Source of the DNA: Pseudomonas oligotrophica
Lineage (GTDB): Bacteria; Pseudomonadota; Gammaproteobacteria; Pseudomonadales; Pseudomonadaceae
Assembly (NCBI RefSeq): GCF_021726475.1
Contig: NZ_JAKJRU010000001.1
Location: 1 to 64,000 of the forward strand
Direction: 5' to 3'
DNA length: 64,000 nt
In this document: in pieces, positions 8,239 through 16,900 of the stretch
Layout: each line of letters opens with the position of its first letter
Numbering within the stretch: the first letter of the stretch is position 1
Program-made: the position numbers and the translations under genes
Notes under the pieces: generated by a model
The model's input: only the letters and a program-made list of their open reading frames with translations
Databases searched by the model: none
Told to the model about the DNA's origin: nothing

Positions 8239-8877
8239 ATGATTCGTGCCGAAGGCCTGTCCCGTGCGGCCCTGCGTCGCGAACTGCGCCAGGCCAGGCG
8301 CAACCTCTCTGCCACCGAGCAACGCCTTGCCGCACGACGGCTCTACCGCCAGCTCGCCCAGCACCCGCTGTTCCGCCGCGCCCGGCATATCGCGCTGTAC
8401 CTGCCCAACGACGGCGAGATCGACCCCCGCCACCTGCTGCAGGCCGCCCAGCGACGCGGCAAGGCCACCTACCTGCCGGTGCTCGATGCCTGGCCGAGCA
8501 CGCGCATGGTGTTCCAGCGCGTGTACCCGGGCGAGACGCTCAGGCCGAACCGCTTCGGCATTCCCGAGCCGGCCCGCAGCCGTACACGGTTGCGCCGGCC
8601 CTGGGCGCTGGACCTGCTGCTGATGCCACTGGTGGGATTCGACGAGACGGGCGGTCGCCTGGGGATGGGCGGCGGCTTCTATGACCGCAGCCTGGCGTAT
8701 CGGAGCAGGCGCAAAAATTGTCGCAAACCGACCCTTCTGGGCCTGGCACATGAATGCCAGAAGGTCGATCGCTTACCGTTGGAAAGCTGGGATGTGGCCC
8801 TGGACGGGACGGTGACGGATCGCGGCTGGTACCGCCAGCGTGGTGCGGGACACCGGCCGCTGGCGGGGCCGGCTTAG
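8239..8877 (+). CDS. ygfA: 5-formyltetrahydrofolate cyclo-ligase
   Basis: ATP-dependent enzyme that converts 5-formyl-THF to 5,10-methenyl-THF (212 residues). Landmarks are the basic N-terminal RAALRRELRQARRNLS, IALYLPNDGEIDPRHLL, and the phosphate-binding loop GGRLGMGGGFYDRSLA. These are followed by the family's GLAHECQKVDRLPLESWDV, where most homologues have a QhVdxlPxexwDv pattern. The ATG at 8239 is 9 bases after GGGGAG, which is both its ribosome binding site and the 3' strand of the 6S closing stem. The C-terminal stop overlaps by a few bases with a convergent small gene. Confidence 0.92.
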   Translation: MIRAEGLSRAALRRELRQARRNLSATEQRLAARRLYRQLAQHPLFRRARHIALYLPNDGEIDPRHLLQAAQRRGKATYLPVLDAWPSTRMVFQRVYPGETLRPNRFGIPEPARSRTRLRRPWALDLLLMPLVGFDETGGRLGMGGGFYDRSLAYRSRRKNCRKPTLLGLAHECQKVDRLPLESWDVALDGTVTDRGWYRQRGAGHRPLAGPA

Positions 8878-9020
8878 CGCGAGGCGCCCGGTGCCTGCAG
8901 GATCGGCGCGGCGGTCGGCTCGCCCTGGCGCTCCCAGAGGCTTTGCGTATAGCCCGTGGTAACCACCCCGAGGCCGAAAATAAGTACGAGAACCCAGAGA
9001 ATGTCCGGCTTGCGCTTCAT
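8874..9020 (-). CDS. Small single-pass membrane protein, function unknown
   Basis: A 48-residue protein starting MKRKPDILWVLVLIFGLGVV: a basic N terminus, one hydrophobic helix (about residues 7-24) and a short polar tail. The start at 9020 has a good upstream GGAGGCGAT ribosome binding site, and the frame is closed tail-to-tail with the cyclo-ligase gene. Similar tiny proteins occur here in other Pseudomonas, as far as I recall. No motif allows a function call. Confidence 0.62.
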   Translation of the reverse strand: MKRKPDILWVLVLIFGLGVVTTGYTQSLWERQGEPTAAPILQAPGASR

Positions 9021-9205
9021 GATGGATCGCCTCCCCCTGCCAGGCGAATCGAAAAGGTCGAAACGGTTTTTCTGATTTTTGGTTTCGACGTGGCCTACCC
9101 AACGGCGCGGCATTTTCCGCCAAGCTTCGGCGCTGCGCAAATGGCAGTTGAAGCCGATTGTCGGAGCCGCGACCGAGCTAACAAAAACTGCACGGAGCAA
9201 AGTCC

Positions 9206-9655
9206 ATGCCTTTCTGGCTGATGAAATCCGAACCCGACGAATTCTCCATCGCCGACCTGCAGCAACGCGGCAGCGGGCGCTGGGATGGCGTGCGCAACTA
9301 CCAGGCGCGCAACTACCTGCGCCAGATGGCCGAGGGCGACCTGTTCCTCTTCTATCACTCGAGCTGCGCCACCCCGGGTGTCGCCGGCATCGGCCGCATC
9401 AGCCGCAGCGCCTACCCCGACCCCAGCGCCCTGCAGCCGGACAGCGCCTATTTCGATGGCAAAGCCAGCGCAACAGGCAATCCCTGGAGCGCGGTGGACG
9501 TGGAATTCGTCGAACGCTTCGAGCACGTGCTGGCACTGCCGGCGCTCAAAGCCGACCCGCGCCTGGCCGACCTCGCGCTGGTGAAGAAGGGCAGCCGCCT
9601 TTCGGTGATGCCGGTCGAGCCGGAGCAGTGGCAGGCGATCCTCAGCCTGCGCTGA
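9206..9655 (+). CDS. EVE domain-containing protein (PUA-like)
   Basis: A 149-residue cytoplasmic protein that is a single EVE domain. The hallmark N terminus is MPFWLMKSEPDEFSIADL, followed by WDGVRNYQARNYLR, then GDLFLFYHSSCATPGVAGIG with the aromatic pocket residues, and VDVEFVERFE. EVE domains are structurally related to PUA/YTH domains that read modified bases in RNA or DNA. The physiological substrate of bacterial single-domain EVE proteins is not known. It stands alone between two small opposed genes. The family call is secure, the role open. Confidence 0.9.
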   Translation: MPFWLMKSEPDEFSIADLQQRGSGRWDGVRNYQARNYLRQMAEGDLFLFYHSSCATPGVAGIGRISRSAYPDPSALQPDSAYFDGKASATGNPWSAVDVEFVERFEHVLALPALKADPRLADLALVKKGSRLSVMPVEPEQWQAILSLR

Positions 9656-9664
9656 GCCGGCCCC

Positions 9665-10069
9665 TCACTGGATGATCAGGTTGTTGAACAGCAGGTCATC
9701 GACCAGCGGCTTGCCTTCTTCCTGCATCAGCACGTCCTGCACCTGCTTGAGTGCCTCCTGGCGCAGCTTCTCCTTGGCCTCGACGCTGCCCAGGCTGGCA
9801 TCGGTCTGCTGGGAGAACAGCATCACCAACTGGTTGCGGATCAGCGGCTCGTGGTGCTTGACCCGCTCCTCGGCCTCCTTGCCGGTGATGCGCAGGGCCA
9901 CATCGGCCTTGTAGTACTTCAGGCGTTCGCCGCTGCCGTAGTTGCCGACCATCGCCGGCACCAGCGCGTAGTAGACAACCTGGGATGCAGCCTCCCCGGC
10001 TGCCGGCTCCTCGGCGACGGCCGGCAATGCCAGCCCGAGGGCGATGACGAGGGCGATGATGGACTTCAC
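9665..10069 (-). CDS. FliL-like periplasmic protein
   Basis: A 134-residue protein with an N-terminal signal/anchor (VKSIIALVIALGLALPAVAE) and a FliL-type C-terminal domain. That domain contains YYKADVALRITGKEAEERVKHHEPLIRNQLVMLFSQQ and ends DLLFNNLIIQ. The family includes the flagellar basal-body stator protein FliL and flagella-unlinked relatives. No flagellar genes are nearby, so this is probably the orphan paralogue. The GTG at 10069 is preferred because it places the hydrophobic segment at the N terminus and has GGGAGCTGC just upstream. Confidence 0.78.
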   Translation of the reverse strand: MKSIIALVIALGLALPAVAEEPAAGEAASQVVYYALVPAMVGNYGSGERLKYYKADVALRITGKEAEERVKHHEPLIRNQLVMLFSQQTDASLGSVEAKEKLRQEALKQVQDVLMQEEGKPLVDDLLFNNLIIQ

Positions 10070-10170
10070 GACGCAGCTCCCGAACAAGAGGCCGCCAGCA
10101 TAACCACTCGAGCGCCGCGGCCCAAGCCTGCCCACGGCTTATGCCGCGCCATTACGGGCAGCCATGCTCG

Positions 10171-10198
10171 TTGCCGCTGCCGGCCCGCCCTCTAGACT
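10171..10198 (+). promoter_or_regulatory. Possible sigma-70 promoter for the quinone oxidoreductase gene
   Basis: TTGCCG and TAGACT are separated by 16 bp, about 40 bp before the ATG at 10238. Both hexamers are imperfect; this is pattern-based only. Confidence 0.33.
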
Positions 10199-10237
10199 CA
10201 AGCGTCACGCCATCGGCACGAACCCAAGGAACACAGC

Positions 10238-11215
10238 ATGAAAGCCGTCCTCTGCAAGGCCTTCGGCCCGCCGGAAAACCTGGTGATCGAGGAGATCGCG
10301 AGCCCGACCATCAAGCCCAACGAGATCCTCCTCGAGGTCCATGCGGCGAGCGTCAACTTCCCCGATACCCTGATCATAGAGGGCAAGTACCAGTTCAAGC
10401 CGCCCCTGCCCTTCGCCCCGGGCGGCGAGGCCGCCGGGGTGGTCGCCTCGGTTGGCGAGAAGGTGACGCACCTCAAGCCAGGCGACCGGGTCATGGGCCT
10501 GACCGGCTGGGGCAGCTTCGCCGAGCAGGTGGCAGTGCCGGCCTACAATGCCCTGCCGATCCCCGACAGCATGGACTTCGACAGCGCCGCCGCCTTCAGC
10601 ATGACCTACGGCACCTCGATGCACGCGCTCAGGCAGCGCGCCAACCTGCAGCCGGGCGAGACGCTGCTGGTGCTCGGGGCCTCCGGGGGCGTGGGCCTGG
10701 CGACCGTGGAGATCGGCAAGGCGATGGGTGCCCGGGTGATCGCCGCGGCGTCCACCGCGGAAAAGCTCGAGGTCGCCCGCCAGGCCGGCGCCGACGAGCT
10801 GATCAACTACAGCGAGGGCAGCCTGCGCGAGCGCATCAAGGAACTGACCGGCGGCCAGGGCGTCGACGTGATCTACGACCCGGTTGGCGGCGCGCTGTTC
10901 GAGGAGGCCTTTCGCAGCATCGCCTGGAACGGCCGGATGCTGGTGATCGGTTTCGCCGCCGGCGAGATCCCCTCGCTGCCGGCCAACCTGCCGCTGCTCA
11001 AGGGCGCCGCGCTGGTCGGCGTGTTCTGGGGTGCCTTCGCCCAGCGCCAACCGCACGACAACGCGGCGAACTTCCGCCAGCTGTTCGAATGGTTCGCCGA
11101 AGGCCGGCTCAAGCCGGTGATCTCGCAGCGCTATCCGCTCGAGCAGACGGCTCAGGCCATCGCCGCGCTGGGCCAGCGCAAGGCGATCGGCAAGCTGGTG
11201 GTGAAGGTACGCTAA
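10238..11215 (+). CDS. NADPH:quinone oxidoreductase family (zinc-independent MDR)
   Basis: Cytosolic medium-chain dehydrogenase/reductase of 325 residues. The GroES-like N-terminal domain has VHAASVNFPDTLIIEGKYQF and PFAPGGEAAGVV. The Rossmann domain carries the NADPH-binding LVLGASGGVGLATVEIGKAMGARVI (about 147-171). The zinc-ligand cysteines of true alcohol dehydrogenases are absent, as in the quinone oxidoreductase/crotonyl-CoA reductase branch. The substrate cannot be named from sequence. It is a single gene, closed by a strong hairpin, and convergent with secB. Confidence 0.85.
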   Translation: MKAVLCKAFGPPENLVIEEIASPTIKPNEILLEVHAASVNFPDTLIIEGKYQFKPPLPFAPGGEAAGVVASVGEKVTHLKPGDRVMGLTGWGSFAEQVAVPAYNALPIPDSMDFDSAAAFSMTYGTSMHALRQRANLQPGETLLVLGASGGVGLATVEIGKAMGARVIAAASTAEKLEVARQAGADELINYSEGSLRERIKELTGGQGVDVIYDPVGGALFEEAFRSIAWNGRMLVIGFAAGEIPSLPANLPLLKGAALVGVFWGAFAQRQPHDNAANFRQLFEWFAEGRLKPVISQRYPLEQTAQAIAALGQRKAIGKLVVKVR

Positions 11216-11220
11216 GGAAA

Positions 11221-11264
11221 CGACAAGGCCCTGCAAGGTAGATGTCACCTTGCAGGGCCTGTCG
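11221..11264. terminator. Strong hairpin between convergent qor-like gene and secB
   Basis: A perfect 14-bp stem (11226-11239 with 11247-11260), extended by four more pairs past one bulged A to 11221/11264, with a seven-base loop. It begins 6 bp after the oxidoreductase stop codon and sits between convergent genes. There is no clear T-run on either side, so it may be a 3'-end stabiliser or Rho-associated site rather than a classical terminator. Confidence 0.55.
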
Positions 11265-11318
11265 GGCCGAGGCAGCGCAGGCCGAGCCGCCTGCCTCTGG
11301 CGCGTTGCGGCTGCGCGC

Positions 11319-11801
11319 TTAGTGCTGGGCCTGGCCGGCCTGCTGCATGCGTGCCATTTCCTGGGCGTAGAGCGCGTCGAAGTTCACCGGCGCCAGCATC
11401 AGCGCGGGAAAGGAACCGCGGGTCACCAGGTTGTCCAGCGCCTCGCGGGCGTAGGGGAACAGGATGTTCGGGCAGAAGGCGCCGAGCGTGTGGCTCATGG
11501 CGTCGGCGTCCAGGCCCTTGATCAGGAAGATGCCGGCCTGCTGCACCTCGGCGATGAAGGCGACTTCCTCGCCGGTCTTCACGGTGACCGACAGGGTCAG
11601 CACCACCTCGTAGAAATCGCTTTCCAGCGGCTTCTGCTTGGTGTTGAGATCCAGCGAGACAGCGGGATTCCATTCCTGGCGGAAGATTTCCGGGCTCTTC
11701 GGCGCTTCGAAGGACAGGTCGCGCACGTAGATGCGCTGCAGGGAGAACTGCGCACCCTGCTGCTCGTTCGCGGCGGCGCCGCTGTTGGCTTGTTCGGTCA
11801 T
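11319..11801 (-). CDS. secB: Protein-export chaperone SecB
   Basis: Homotetrameric cytosolic chaperone that keeps preproteins unfolded and hands them to SecA (160 residues). Family landmarks: [19 protein letters not shown], then [27 protein letters not shown], and [40 protein letters not shown]. The last segment forms part of the SecA-binding face and tetramer core. It is the last gene of the minus-strand rhodanese-grxC-secB operon, the same order as in P. aeruginosa and E. coli. Confidence 0.97.
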   Translation of the reverse strand: MTEQANSGAAANEQQGAQFSLQRIYVRDLSFEAPKSPEIFRQEWNPAVSLDLNTKQKPLESDFYEVVLTLSVTVKTGEEVAFIAEVQQAGIFLIKGLDADAMSHTLGAFCPNILFPYAREALDNLVTRGSFPALMLAPVNFDALYAQEMARMQQAGQAQH

Positions 11802-11840
11802 TTCATGAGCCTTCTGTTGTGCGTGTCGTTATGGAGGGGG

Positions 11841-12095
11841 TCAGGCCTGCAGCAGGGGATCCAGTCGCCCGGCGCGTTCCAGCGCGTAGAGGTCGTCGCA
11901 GCCGCCGACATGGCGCTCGCCGATCCAGATCTGCGGCACGGAGGTGCGCCCGGCTTTTTGGGTCATCTCGGCGCGCAATGCGGGCTCGCCGTCGACGGCG
12001 ATCTCTTCGTAGGCGACGCCCTTGCTGTCCAGCAGCGCCTTGGCGCGCACGCAGTAGGGACACCAGGCGGTGGTATAGATGACGACCTTGGGCAT
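11841..12095 (-). CDS. grxC: Glutaredoxin 3
   Basis: Small cytosolic thiol-disulfide oxidoreductase (84 residues from the ATG at 12095; a GTG two codons earlier is possible). The redox-active dithiol site is TTAWCPYCVRAK, with the CPYC motif of class I glutaredoxins. The glutathione-binding TSVPQIWIGERHVGGCDDL, with cis-Pro and GGCDD, is intact. Encoded between the rhodanese and secB genes, 2 bp after the rhodanese stop. Confidence 0.96.
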   Translation of the reverse strand: MPKVVIYTTAWCPYCVRAKALLDSKGVAYEEIAVDGEPALRAEMTQKAGRTSVPQIWIGERHVGGCDDLYALERAGRLDPLLQA

Positions 12096-12097
12096 GT

Positions 12098-12511
12098 TCA
12101 CTTGACCACTGGCAGATTGTCGCCGCGCCAGGCCGAGATCCCTCCGGACAGTTTGGCGGCGCTGAAGCCTGCCTTCTGCAGATCCCGGCAGGCGGCTCCG
12201 GCGTGCTGGCCCATGGCGTCGACCACGATCAGGGTCTTGTCCCGGTGCTTTTCCAGCTCGCCCACTCGGCTGACCAGCTTGTCGTGGGGAATGTTCAATG
12301 CGTCGACGATGTGGCCGCCGGCGAACTCCTTCTTCGGACGCACGTCCAACACCACGCCCTGACCACCGTTGACCAGCGCCGTCAGCTCGCGGGTCGTCAG
12401 GCTCTTGCCGCCCTTGCGGGCCTCGGTGACGACCAGCAGCGCCAGCAGCACGACGAACAGGCTGCTCAGCACATAGTGGTTAGAGACGAATTCAATCAGG
12501 TTAGCGAGCAT
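12098..12511 (-). CDS. Membrane-anchored rhodanese-like protein (YibN type)
   Basis: A 137-residue protein with one N-terminal transmembrane helix (about residues 10-27, NHYVLSSLFVVLLALLVV) and a cytoplasmic rhodanese domain (about 40-137). The domain has LDVRPKKEFAGGHIVDALNIPHDKL. The active-site loop reads GQHAGAACRDLQKAGFSAAKL, and the usual loop cysteine position after the strand IVVDA appears to be replaced. Sulfurtransferase activity is therefore uncertain; C-terminal to the loop a cysteine does occur. The ATG at 12511 follows directly on an in-frame TTG. First gene of the grxC-secB operon and divergent from gpmI. Confidence 0.85.
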   Translation of the reverse strand: MLANLIEFVSNHYVLSSLFVVLLALLVVTEARKGGKSLTTRELTALVNGGQGVVLDVRPKKEFAGGHIVDALNIPHDKLVSRVGELEKHRDKTLIVVDAMGQHAGAACRDLQKAGFSAAKLSGGISAWRGDNLPVVK

Positions 12512-12653
12512 CAACAGGTACCCAGGCGATAAAATGCGCGCCAGTATACACAGCGCCTCCGGACGGCTGAACCCTGATCAATCGTGACCTGCAATGGCCC
12601 AGACAGTAGACTGGCCGCCCTTTTTCGCCCCCGTGCAAGGAGCCCCGACGCAA

Positions 12654-14192
12654 ATGCCTTCCGCACCCAAACCCCTGGTATTGGTCATTCTCGATGGCTT
12701 CGGACACAGCGACAGCCCCGAATACAATGCCATCCATGCCGCCAGCACCCCGGTCTACGATCGCCTGCTGGCCACCCGGCCGCACGGCCTGATCTCCGGC
12801 AGCGGCATGGATGTGGGCCTGCCGGACGGGCAGATGGGCAACTCCGAGGTGGGCCACATGAACCTCGGCGCCGGCCGGGTGGTGTACCAGGACTTCACCC
12901 GCGTCACCAAGGCGATCCGCGACGGCGAGTTCTTCGACAACCCGGCGATCTGCGAGGCCGTGGACCAGGCCGTGGGCGCCGGCAAGGCGGTGCACATCCT
13001 CGGCCTGCTGTCCGACGGCGGCGTACACAGCCACCAGGACCACCTGGTGGCGATGGCCGAGCTGGCCGCCAGGCGTGGCGCCGAGAAGATCTACCTGCAC
13101 GCCTTCCTCGACGGCCGCGACACCCCGCCCAAGAGCGCGCAGAGCTCCATCGAACTGCTCCAGGCCACCTTCACCCGCCTGGGCAAGGGCCGCATCGCCA
13201 GCCTGATCGGCCGCTACTACGCGATGGACCGCGACAACCGCTGGGAGCGCGTCGAGCAGGCCTACAACCTGATCGTCGACGCCCAGGCCGATTACCATGC
13301 CGACTACGCGGTGGACGGCCTGATCGCCGCCTACGAGCGTGGCGAGAGCGACGAGTTCGTCAAGGCCACCACTGTCGGCGAGCCGGTGCAGGTCGAGGAT
13401 GGCGACGCCGTGGTGTTCATGAACTTCCGCGCCGACCGCGCCCGAGAGCTGACCCGCAGCTTCGTCGAACCGGGCTTCAGCGAGTTTCAGCGCGCCCGCG
13501 CGCCGCAACTGGCAGGCTTCGTCATGCTCACCCAGTACGCGGCGAGCATCCCGGCGCCCGCCGCCTTCGCCCCGCAAGCGCTGACCAACGTGCTCGGCGA
13601 GTACCTGGCCAAGCACGGCAAGACCCAGCTGCGCATCGCCGAGACCGAGAAGTACGCGCACGTGACCTTCTTCTTCTCCGGCGGCCGCGAGGAGCCGTTC
13701 GCAGGCGAGGAGCGCATCCTGATCCCGTCGCCCAAGGTCGCCACCTACGACCTGCAGCCGGAAATGAGCGCACCGGAGGTAACCGACCGCATCGTCGAGG
13801 CCATTCTCGAGCAGCGCTACGACGTCATCGTCGTCAACTACGCCAACGGCGACATGGTCGGCCACACCGGCGTGTTCGAAGCCGCGGTGAAGGCCGTCGA
13901 GACCCTCGACGGCTGCATGGGCCGCCTGGTCGAGGCGCTGGACAAGGTTGGCGGCGAGGCCCTGATCACCGCCGACCATGGCAATGTCGAGCAGATGGAA
14001 GACGCCATGACCGGCCAGGCGCATACCGCGCACACCTGCGAACCGGTGCCCTTCATCTACGTCGGCAAGCGCCCGGCGAGCATCCGCGAAGGCGGCGTGC
14101 TGGCCGACGTGGCACCGACCATGCTGACCCTGCTGGGCATGCCGGTACCGCCAGAAATGACCGGCCGCAGCATCGTCGAACTCAAGGCCTGA
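12654..14192 (+). CDS. gpmI: 2,3-bisphosphoglycerate-independent phosphoglycerate mutase
   Basis: Manganese-dependent glycolytic enzyme interconverting 3- and 2-phosphoglycerate (512 residues). The N terminus is [20 protein letters not shown] with a metal-binding Asp. The phosphoserine nucleophile lies in [18 protein letters not shown] (S64). The C-terminal alkaline-phosphatase-like metal site includes [20 protein letters not shown] and [14 protein letters not shown]. The ATG at 12654 is chosen: it begins the conserved core and has AAGGAG upstream, whereas an in-frame ATG at 12594 adds 20 unconserved residues. Divergent from the secB operon, followed by a terminator. Confidence 0.97.
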   Translation: MPSAPKPLVLVILDGFGHSDSPEYNAIHAASTPVYDRLLATRPHGLISGSGMDVGLPDGQMGNSEVGHMNLGAGRVVYQDFTRVTKAIRDGEFFDNPAICEAVDQAVGAGKAVHILGLLSDGGVHSHQDHLVAMAELAARRGAEKIYLHAFLDGRDTPPKSAQSSIELLQATFTRLGKGRIASLIGRYYAMDRDNRWERVEQAYNLIVDAQADYHADYAVDGLIAAYERGESDEFVKATTVGEPVQVEDGDAVVFMNFRADRARELTRSFVEPGFSEFQRARAPQLAGFVMLTQYAASIPAPAAFAPQALTNVLGEYLAKHGKTQLRIAETEKYAHVTFFFSGGREEPFAGEERILIPSPKVATYDLQPEMSAPEVTDRIVEAILEQRYDVIVVNYANGDMVGHTGVFEAAVKAVETLDGCMGRLVEALDKVGGEALITADHGNVEQMEDAMTGQAHTAHTCEPVPFIYVGKRPASIREGGVLADVAPTMLTLLGMPVPPEMTGRSIVELKA

Positions 14193-14232
14193 CAGCGCGG
14201 CTCCGGGGCGCCGCCGGCGAGCCTGCTGCCGG

Positions 14233-14263
14233 CCGGCGGCCTGGAGCTTCCGCCGGTGTTTTT
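14233..14263 (+). terminator. Rho-independent terminator after gpmI
   Basis: A GC-rich 7-bp stem CCGGCGG/CCGCCGG (14233-14239 with 14250-14256), followed by TGTTTTTA. It lies between gpmI and envC, about 40 bp before the envC start, so it may also separate envC from gpmI transcription. Confidence 0.55.
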
Positions 14264-14301
14264 AGGCATACTAGGCCGTCCAGCCCTCCCGGTACGCCCG
14301 C

Positions 14302-15546
14302 ATGCTTCGCGCCCTTTTCGCACTGGTACTGATCTGCCTGGCCGGCCCGCTCGCGGCCGACGAGCGCACGGCCACCCAACAGCAGATCGAAGCCGCCCGC
14401 AAGGACATCGCCGAACTGCAGAAACTGCTCAAGGCCATCGAGCAGGAGAAATCCGGCCTGCAGAAACAGCTCAAGAGCACCGAGAGCGAGATGGGCGAGC
14501 TGGAGCGGCAGGTCGATACGCTGCAGCAGGAGATCGACCGCGGCGAGGCCGAGCTGCAGAAGCTCGACGACGAGAAGACCACCCTCGAAGGCGCGCGCAT
14601 CGAACAGCAGCGCCTGATCGGCATCCAGGCCCGCGCGGCCTACCAGAACGGTCGCCAGGAATACCTCAAGCTGCTGCTCAACCAGCAGAACCCGGAGAAA
14701 TTCAGCCGCACCCTCACCTACTACGACTACCTGAGCAAGGCACGCCTGGAGCAGGTCGCCCAGTTCAACGAGACCCTGCGCCAGCTGGCCAATGTCGAGG
14801 CCGACATCGCCGCCGAACAGGCCGCCCTCGGCGAGCGCCGCGACGGCCTGGCGCAGCGCCGCGAACAGCTGGCCGAGGTGCGCAAGGAGCGCCAGCAGGC
14901 GCTGGCCAGGCTCGACAAGGACATCGCCAGCCGCGAGCAGAAGCTGCAATCGCGACGCGAGGACCAGGCCCAGCTCGAGCGCGTGCTCAAGACCATCGAG
15001 CAGACCCTGGCGCGCCAGGCCCGCGAGGCCGAGCAGGCCCGTCAGCGCGCACTGGCGGCAGCCCGCGAGCAGCAACGACGCGGCAACGGCGCCGCCCCCG
15101 CCGGCCAACTGGTCTCCGGTGGCGGCGCCAGCTTCGGCGGACCGTTCGCCCAGGCCAAGGGCAAGCTGCCCTGGCCGGTGGATGGCCGTCTCGTCGCCCG
15201 CTACGGCACTCCGCGCGGCGGCGACGCTCGAACCAAGTGGGACGGCGTACTGATCGGCGCCCCGGCCGGCAGCCAGGTACGCGCCGTGCACGGCGGCCGC
15301 GTGGTGTTCGCCGACTGGCTGCGCGGTGCCGGCCTGCTGGTGATCCTCGACCACGGCAACGGCTACCTGAGCCTGTATGGCCACAACCAGAGCCTGCTGC
15401 GGGATGCCGGCGACATCGTCAAGGCCGGCGACCCGATCGCCACGGTCGGCACCAGCGGCGGTCAGGAGACGGCCGCACTTTATTTCGCCATTCGCCAGCA
15501 AGGTCGCCCCAGCGACCCGGCGCAATGGTGCCGCGCGCAAGGTTAG
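14302..15546 (+). CDS. envC: Murein hydrolase activator EnvC
   Basis: Periplasmic activator of the AmiA/AmiB amidases that split septal peptidoglycan (414 residues). It has a signal peptide (residues 1-19, ending PLAA), a long coiled coil (about 25-260, starting RTATQQQIEAARKDIAELQK) and a C-terminal LytM domain (about 285-410). The LytM domain is of the non-catalytic type: where active M23 enzymes have an HxH metal motif, this protein reads YFAIRQQGRP, as is normal for EnvC. It is 24 bp upstream of the ctpA-type protease gene, a conserved Pseudomonas arrangement. Confidence 0.93.
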   Translation: MLRALFALVLICLAGPLAADERTATQQQIEAARKDIAELQKLLKAIEQEKSGLQKQLKSTESEMGELERQVDTLQQEIDRGEAELQKLDDEKTTLEGARIEQQRLIGIQARAAYQNGRQEYLKLLLNQQNPEKFSRTLTYYDYLSKARLEQVAQFNETLRQLANVEADIAAEQAALGERRDGLAQRREQLAEVRKERQQALARLDKDIASREQKLQSRREDQAQLERVLKTIEQTLARQAREAEQARQRALAAAREQQRRGNGAAPAGQLVSGGGASFGGPFAQAKGKLPWPVDGRLVARYGTPRGGDARTKWDGVLIGAPAGSQVRAVHGGRVVFADWLRGAGLLVILDHGNGYLSLYGHNQSLLRDAGDIVKAGDPIATVGTSGGQETAALYFAIRQQGRPSDPAQWCRAQG

Positions 15547-15570
15547 CGCCCCTGAAGACTGGAGTTTGAC

Positions 15571-16899
15571 ATGCTGCACCTGCGCCGTTTCGCACGTCCT
15601 TCCATGCTTGCCCTGGCCGTGATGCTGGGCACGACCGGTCTCGCCTGGGCGCAGCAGCCGCCGGTCGAAACCGCGGCCGAGCAGGCCCCGACCGAGAAGG
15701 CGCCGCTGCCGCTCGACGAGCTGCGCACCTTCGCCGAGGTGCTCGATCGCATCAAGGCCTCCTACGTCGAGCCGGTGGACGACAAGACCCTGCTGGAAAA
15801 CGCCATCAAGGGCATGCTCAGCAACCTCGACCCGCACTCGGCGTACCTCGAGCCAGAGGCCTTCGCCGAACTGCAGGAAAGCACCAGCGGCGAATTCGGC
15901 GGCCTGGGCATCGAGGTCGGCGTCGAGGACGGCTTCGTCAAGGTGGTCTCGCCGATCGACGATACCCCGGCCTCGCGCGCCGGCATCGAGGCCGGCGACC
16001 TGATCGTGAAGATCGACGGCAAGCCCACCAAGGGCATGTCGATCATGGACGCCGTGGCGCAGATGCGCGGCAAGCCGGGCAGCGACATCACCCTGACCCT
16101 GGTCCGCGAGGGCGGCAAGCCGCACGACGTGAAGCTCACCCGCGCGGTGATCAAGGTCAAGAGCGTCAAGAGCCAGCTGCTCGAAGCCGGCTATGGCTAC
16201 CTGCGCGTGACCCAGTTCCAGGTCAACAGCGGCGAGGAAGTCGGCAAGGCGCTGGCGCGGCTGAAGAAGGAGAACGGCGGCAAGAAGCTCAGCGGCCTGG
16301 TGCTCGACCTGCGCAACAACCCCGGCGGCGTGCTGCAGGCGGCGGTGGAGGTCTCCGACCACTTCCTCACCAAGGGCCTGATCGTCTATACCAAGGGCCG
16401 CATCGCCAACTCCGAGCTGCGCTTCAACGCTGATCCGGCCGATGCCAGCGAAGGCGTGCCGCTGGTGGTATTGATCAACGGCGGCAGCGCCTCGGCCTCG
16501 GAAATCGTCGCCGGCGCCCTGCAGGACCACAAGCGCGCCGTGCTGATGGGCACCGACAGCTTCGGCAAGGGCTCGGTACAGACCGTGCTGCCGCTGAACA
16601 ACGACCGCGCGCTGAAACTCACCACCGCGCTGTACTACACGCCCAGCGGGCGCTCGATCCAGGCCCAGGGCATCGTCCCGGACATCGAGGTGACGCGCGC
16701 CAAGCTGACCCGCGAGCAGGCCGGCGAAAGCCTGCGCGAGGCCGACCTGGCCGGCCACCTGGGCAACGGCAACGGCGGCGCGGATCGCCCCAGCAGCAGC
16801 TTCGCCGGCAACGGTACGCCGCGCCCGCAGGACGAGGACTACCAGCTCGGCCAGGCGCTCAACCTGCTCAAGGGGCTGAACCTCACCCGCGGGCAATAG
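15571..16899 (+). CDS. ctpA: Carboxyl-terminal processing protease (S41 family)
   Basis: Periplasmic serine protease of 442 residues with a signal peptide ending AWAQQ. Layout: N-terminal helical region; PDZ domain (about 100-175, GGLGIEVGVEDGFVKVVSPI and DLIVKIDGKPTKGMSI); S41 catalytic domain (about 200-390). The Ser-Lys dyad is visible as S308 in NGGSASASEI and K333 in SFGKGSVQTVLP. In P. aeruginosa CtpA degrades peptidoglycan cross-link endopeptidases together with the lipoprotein LbcA, and its neighbour here is envC, so a role in cell-wall turnover is likely. The tail is rich in Gly/Asn/Ser. Confidence 0.93.
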   Translation: MLHLRRFARPSMLALAVMLGTTGLAWAQQPPVETAAEQAPTEKAPLPLDELRTFAEVLDRIKASYVEPVDDKTLLENAIKGMLSNLDPHSAYLEPEAFAELQESTSGEFGGLGIEVGVEDGFVKVVSPIDDTPASRAGIEAGDLIVKIDGKPTKGMSIMDAVAQMRGKPGSDITLTLVREGGKPHDVKLTRAVIKVKSVKSQLLEAGYGYLRVTQFQVNSGEEVGKALARLKKENGGKKLSGLVLDLRNNPGGVLQAAVEVSDHFLTKGLIVYTKGRIANSELRFNADPADASEGVPLVVLINGGSASASEIVAGALQDHKRAVLMGTDSFGKGSVQTVLPLNNDRALKLTTALYYTPSGRSIQAQGIVPDIEVTRAKLTREQAGESLREADLAGHLGNGNGGADRPSSSFAGNGTPRPQDEDYQLGQALNLLKGLNLTRGQ

Positions 16900-16900
16900 G

